Origin: an uncultured Litorivicinus sp.
GTDB lineage: Bacteria; Pseudomonadota; Gammaproteobacteria; Pseudomonadales; Litorivicinaceae
Assembly: GCA_938091715.1 (NCBI GenBank)
Contig: CALKMT010000078.1
Coordinates: 1-9,003, forward strand
DNA: 9,003 nucleotides
Direction of reading: 5' to 3'
Translations under genes and position numbers: made by a program
Notes under the pieces: model-generated
What the model was told of the DNA's origin: nothing
Seen by the model: the letters and a program-made list of their open reading frames with translations, nothing else
Databases searched by the model: none
Shown: piece after piece, positions 6,965 to 9,003 of the stretch
Layout: each line of letters begins with the position of its first letter
How positions within the stretch are numbered: position 1 is the stretch's first letter

Positions 6965-7001
6965 AAAAAAACGACCCAAGCACCGAAGTGATTGGGCCGT
7001 T
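6965..7001 (-). terminator. Terminator-like attenuator with UUCG tetraloop between binding-protein and LivG-like genes
   Basis: On the minus strand AACGGCCCAA (7001-6992) pairs with TTGGGTCGTT (6979-6970), with one G-U pair. Past a single mismatch, CAC and GTG pair around a TTCG tetraloop, giving a stem of about 13 pairs. A run of seven T (6971-6965) follows. The structure begins 15 bases after the binding-protein stop and ends about 17 bases before the ATPase start. It is most likely a partial terminator or mRNA-protecting structure that keeps binding-protein expression well above that of the membrane and ATPase subunits. Confidence 0.85.
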
Positions 7002-7016
7002 CTTAGCCGTCAAGGA

Positions 7017-8195
7017 TTAACGGTAGCGAACAGTGGTGTTCTGCTGATCCTTAACCAAGACTTCACGGTAAGAACCGGCAGATTCGCCAGCACCGATCAG
7101 TTCCAGCGCGGTTGCGCCTACGTAGTTGATGTCGCCACCGTTACGCAGGATTTCCAAACCGCGTGCCAATTCGCCCGGCAAAATTTCTTCGCCCGGTGCG
7201 TTGGCCACGTCGAACATGACTTTAGAGATGTCAGCGCCGTTAGTGCTCTTGGCAGCTTCCATCGCTAGCAGAACCATGGCCGCAGCGTCGTAGGACTCGG
7301 GGCTGTAAGGCCCGTTTTCAAAGCCGTCCATCTTGGTCAGTTCGTTGTAAATGGTCGCGCCATTTGAGTCCGTACCCGGAACCGTACCGATCGAGCCGTT
7401 CAGGTCCGCACCGATAGCGGCGGTCAAGCTGTCGCCAATCATCGCGTCGGGTAGGAAGAACTGGTCATACGCGCCTGCGTCCAATGACGACTGAATGATG
7501 CCCTTGCCGCCTTGGTCCAGGTAACCGACCACGACCAGGATGTCACCGCCCGCTTGTGCCAATGCCGCTACTTCCGCGCCGTAGTCACCTTTGCCGTCTT
7601 CGTGCGCAGCTACGATGGTGACCTTGCCGCCTGCGGCTTCAAAGTTTGACTGGATCGCATCCGCCAAGCCTTTGCCGTAGTCGTTGTTGGTGTAGGTCAT
7701 AGCGATTGAGTTGAAGCCTTGCTCTTGCAGAACTTCTGAGATGACCTGGCCCTGACGCGCGTCAGAGGGGCTGGCACGGAAGAACAAGTCGTTGTCTTCT
7801 AGGGTGCTCAATGCAGGTGACGTCGCCGAGGGCGAGAACTGCAGGGTGCCCGTGGGCATCGCCACGTTTTGCAGAATAGAAATGGTCGCGCCTGAGCACA
7901 GGCCGCCGACAATGGCGTCAACCTTGTCAGAGTTCACCAAACGATCCGCAGCGGCTGCAGCGGCAGAGGCGTCAACGCAGGTTGAGTCAGCACGGGTAGA
8001 AGTGATTTCCTGACCGCCCAGGATACCGCCAGCTTCGTTGGCTTCTTTGATCGCCAGTTCCGCACCGCGAGCCATGGCTTCGGCCAAGGATTCAGCAGGT
8101 CCAGTAAAACCAAGTGCGATGCCCAGCTTGACTTCAGCCATAGCGGGAGCAGAGATGGCAGCGGCAGCAGCCAACGCCAGTAGGGTCTTTTTCAT
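7017..8195 (-). CDS. Periplasmic binding protein of a branched-chain-amino-acid-type (HAAT) ABC importer
   Basis: This 392-residue solute-binding protein of the LivJ/LivK (Peripla_BP_6) family captures the substrate in the periplasm. Residues 1-20 are a clear Sec signal peptide (MKK, an Ala/Leu-rich core, then AMA with cleavage before EVKLG). The mature protein begins with the family-typical KLGIALGFTGPAESLAEAMARGAELAIKE. Cys73 and Cys100, the latter in VGGLCSG, are likely disulfide partners, as in LivJ. SPSATSPALS at 121-130 and TNNDYGKGLADAI at 169-181 are standard hinge/ligand-site blocks, and SYDAAAM at 301-307 is another. A GGAG ribosome site (8206-8203) lies 7 bases before the ATG. It is the first gene of the five-gene operon and is followed by an attenuator hairpin. 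Related proteins bind branched-chain or other amino acids, amides, urea or aromatic acids, so the ligand is uncertain. Confidence 0.95.
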   Translation of the reverse strand: MKKTLLALAAAAAISAPAMAEVKLGIALGFTGPAESLAEAMARGAELAIKEANEAGGILGGQEITSTRADSTCVDASAAAAAADRLVNSDKVDAIVGGLCSGATISILQNVAMPTGTLQFSPSATSPALSTLEDNDLFFRASPSDARQGQVISEVLQEQGFNSIAMTYTNNDYGKGLADAIQSNFEAAGGKVTIVAAHEDGKGDYGAEVAALAQAGGDILVVVGYLDQGGKGIIQSSLDAGAYDQFFLPDAMIGDSLTAAIGADLNGSIGTVPGTDSNGATIYNELTKMDGFENGPYSPESYDAAAMVLLAMEAAKSTNGADISKVMFDVANAPGEEILPGELARGLEILRNGGDINYVGATALELIGAGESAGSYREVLVKDQQNTTVRYR

Positions 8196-8355
8196 TGTTT
8201 TTCTCCGAAGATTCTGGATGTTCTTTATCAGTCGAACCCGCGAACCATACTTGGGTTGCGGGGCAAATTACAACTTTTGGAGGGGTCTTCCAATGATTGT
8301 ATGCGTCACAATTCTTTGCTTGCGAAACTCAAGGCCTGCCCGCAAATAGATACGC
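8196..8355. promoter_or_regulatory. Divergent control region between the ABC operon and the SDR reductase gene
   Basis: This 160-bp gap should carry the leftward promoter of the importer operon and the rightward promoter of the reductase gene. On the minus strand possible -10 elements are TACAAT (8301-8296) and TGTAAT (8272-8267), each a 5/6 match, but neither has a convincing -35 at the usual spacing. An inverted repeat TTGGA-N7-TCCAA lies at 8277-8293 and could be an operator. TTGTGA (8311-8306) resembles half of a CRP site, but the other half is poor. The reductase ATG has no recognisable ribosome site upstream. Confidence 0.4.
8237..8262 (-). other. Possible leader-RNA hairpin upstream of the importer binding-protein gene
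   Basis: On the minus strand CCCGCAACC (8262-8254) pairs with GGTT-GCGGG (8246-8237), with one bulged C at 8242, around a 7-base loop (8253-8247). This would form about nine pairs in the 5' untranslated RNA, some 30 bases before the ribosome site, if transcription starts upstream of about 8265. There is no T-run after it, so it is not a terminator. It might affect mRNA stability. Confidence 0.4.
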
Positions 8356-9003
8356 ATGACAAACGAACCCCTCACCGTGTGCGTGACAGGCGCCACCGGC
8401 TATGTGGCCGGACACTTGATTGAACGTTTACTGGCATCCGGTCACCGGGTCCAGGGCACGGTTCGATCGCTATCGAAATCGCCCAAATTACAGGCCCTGT
8501 ACCAGCTATCCGAGCGCTACCCGGATCGCCTGGAATTGTTTCAGGCCGACCTATTGGTCCAGGGCAGCTTTCGCCCAGCCATGCGTGACTGTTCGGTGGT
8601 ATTTCATACTGCCAGCCCCTTTACCTTGCGCGTGGCACACCCCCAGCGCGACCTGCTGGATCCTGCGTTAAAAGGCACGCTGAATGTGCTGGATGCGGTC
8701 GAACAAACCCCCAGCGTCAAACGCGTCGTACTGACGTCCTCGGTGGTGGCCATGCTGGGCGACAACCAAGAGTGCGCGGCCGGGGCCATTGATGAATCCA
8801 GCTGGAACGACAGCTCGTCCCTGGATCACCTGCCCTATGCCTATTCCAAAGTGTCCGCCGAGCGAGCCGCCTGGCAACGGGCCAACCAGCAGTCCCGATG
8901 GCAGTTGATCACCATCAACCCAACCCTGGTCGTCGGCCCCTCGCTGGGCTCAAATCCAACCAGCGAAAGTTTCGAGCTGGTGCGCCAAATGGGCGCCGGC
9001 GAC
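8356..9003 (+). CDS. NAD(P)-dependent reductase/epimerase, extended SDR (dihydroflavonol-4-reductase-like), truncated at right edge
   Basis: An open frame of 216 codons runs off the right edge, so the substrate-binding C-terminus is missing. The N-terminal Rossmann fold is clear. VTGATGYVAGH at 10-20 carries the TGxxGY glycine motif of extended SDRs. GTVRSLSK follows the second strand, where an Arg often signals NADP preference. The acidic FQADL comes next, then VVFHTASPF. The catalytic residues are visible as TSS at 127-129 and YAYSK with Tyr161 and Lys165, followed by INPTLVVGPSL. The pattern matches DFR/GRE2-like reductases acting on aldehydes or ketones, but the substrate cannot be inferred. 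ATG at 8356 is the first start after an in-frame TAG at 8347. No ribosome site is seen before it, so it may be translated from a very short leader. It is divergent from the ABC operon. Confidence 0.9.
   Translation, partial: MTNEPLTVCVTGATGYVAGHLIERLLASGHRVQGTVRSLSKSPKLQALYQLSERYPDRLELFQADLLVQGSFRPAMRDCSVVFHTASPFTLRVAHPQRDLLDPALKGTLNVLDAVEQTPSVKRVVLTSSVVAMLGDNQECAAGAIDESSWNDSSSLDHLPYAYSKVSAERAAWQRANQQSRWQLITINPTLVVGPSLGSNPTSESFELVRQMGAGD

Noticed and set aside
8290..8311. CRP-like site upstream of the importer operon
   Set aside because: Only the TGTGA half matches. The second half departs from TCACA at most positions, so it is not supported.
1..9003. A defence, mobile or otherwise novel multi-gene system
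   Set aside because: All genes but one are recognisable transport, regulatory or SDR proteins in compact operons. No transposase, integrase, nuclease, toxin-antitoxin, repeat array or composition break was seen.

Overview
The window looks like part of a chromosome from a Gram-negative, probably marine or aquatic gammaproteobacterium. Both solute-binding proteins have typical Sec signal peptides of periplasmic proteins, the GC content is moderately high, genes are tightly packed with ATGA stop/start overlaps, and both transporter families (carbohydrate and branched-chain amino acid type) are common in proteobacteria. The genus cannot be fixed from the sequence. No rRNA, tRNA, CRISPR array, insertion sequence, phage gene or attachment site was seen.

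Left part (1-2595): a carbohydrate ABC-uptake locus read leftwards, comprising a periplasmic solute-binding protein (458-1681) and the N-terminal 140 residues of a MalF/UgpA-type permease (1-422, running off the edge). A short GC-rich hairpin separates them. An AraC-family regulator (1801-2595) is transcribed divergently. The ~120-bp gap between regulator and binding protein carries an inverted CGATAAT pair placed almost symmetrically before the two start codons, a candidate shared operator.

Middle (2605-3102): an unrecognised 165-residue protein with one N-terminal membrane segment. It is convergent with the regulator and starts 14 nt downstream of the T-run of the strong terminator that ends the next operon.

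Right part (3117-8195): a complete five-gene branched-chain-amino-acid-type (HAAT family) ABC operon read leftwards: binding protein, LivG-like ATPase, LivF-like ATPase, LivH-like permease and LivM-like permease. The last four genes are joined by 4-nt overlaps or a 1-nt gap. The binding-protein gene is set apart from them by a terminator-like hairpin with a UUCG tetraloop, which would let the binding protein be made in excess. A 160-bp gap then leads to a divergent, edge-truncated NAD(P)-dependent reductase of the extended SDR / dihydroflavonol-4-reductase type (8356-9003).

Most of this is recognisable transport and metabolism. I found no convincing new multi-gene system. The points most worth a second look are RNA-level: the hairpins after both binding-protein genes, one of which may act as a folded spacer between a Shine-Dalgarno sequence and its start codon. 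The symmetric operator candidate and the orphan membrane-anchored protein are also worth checking.
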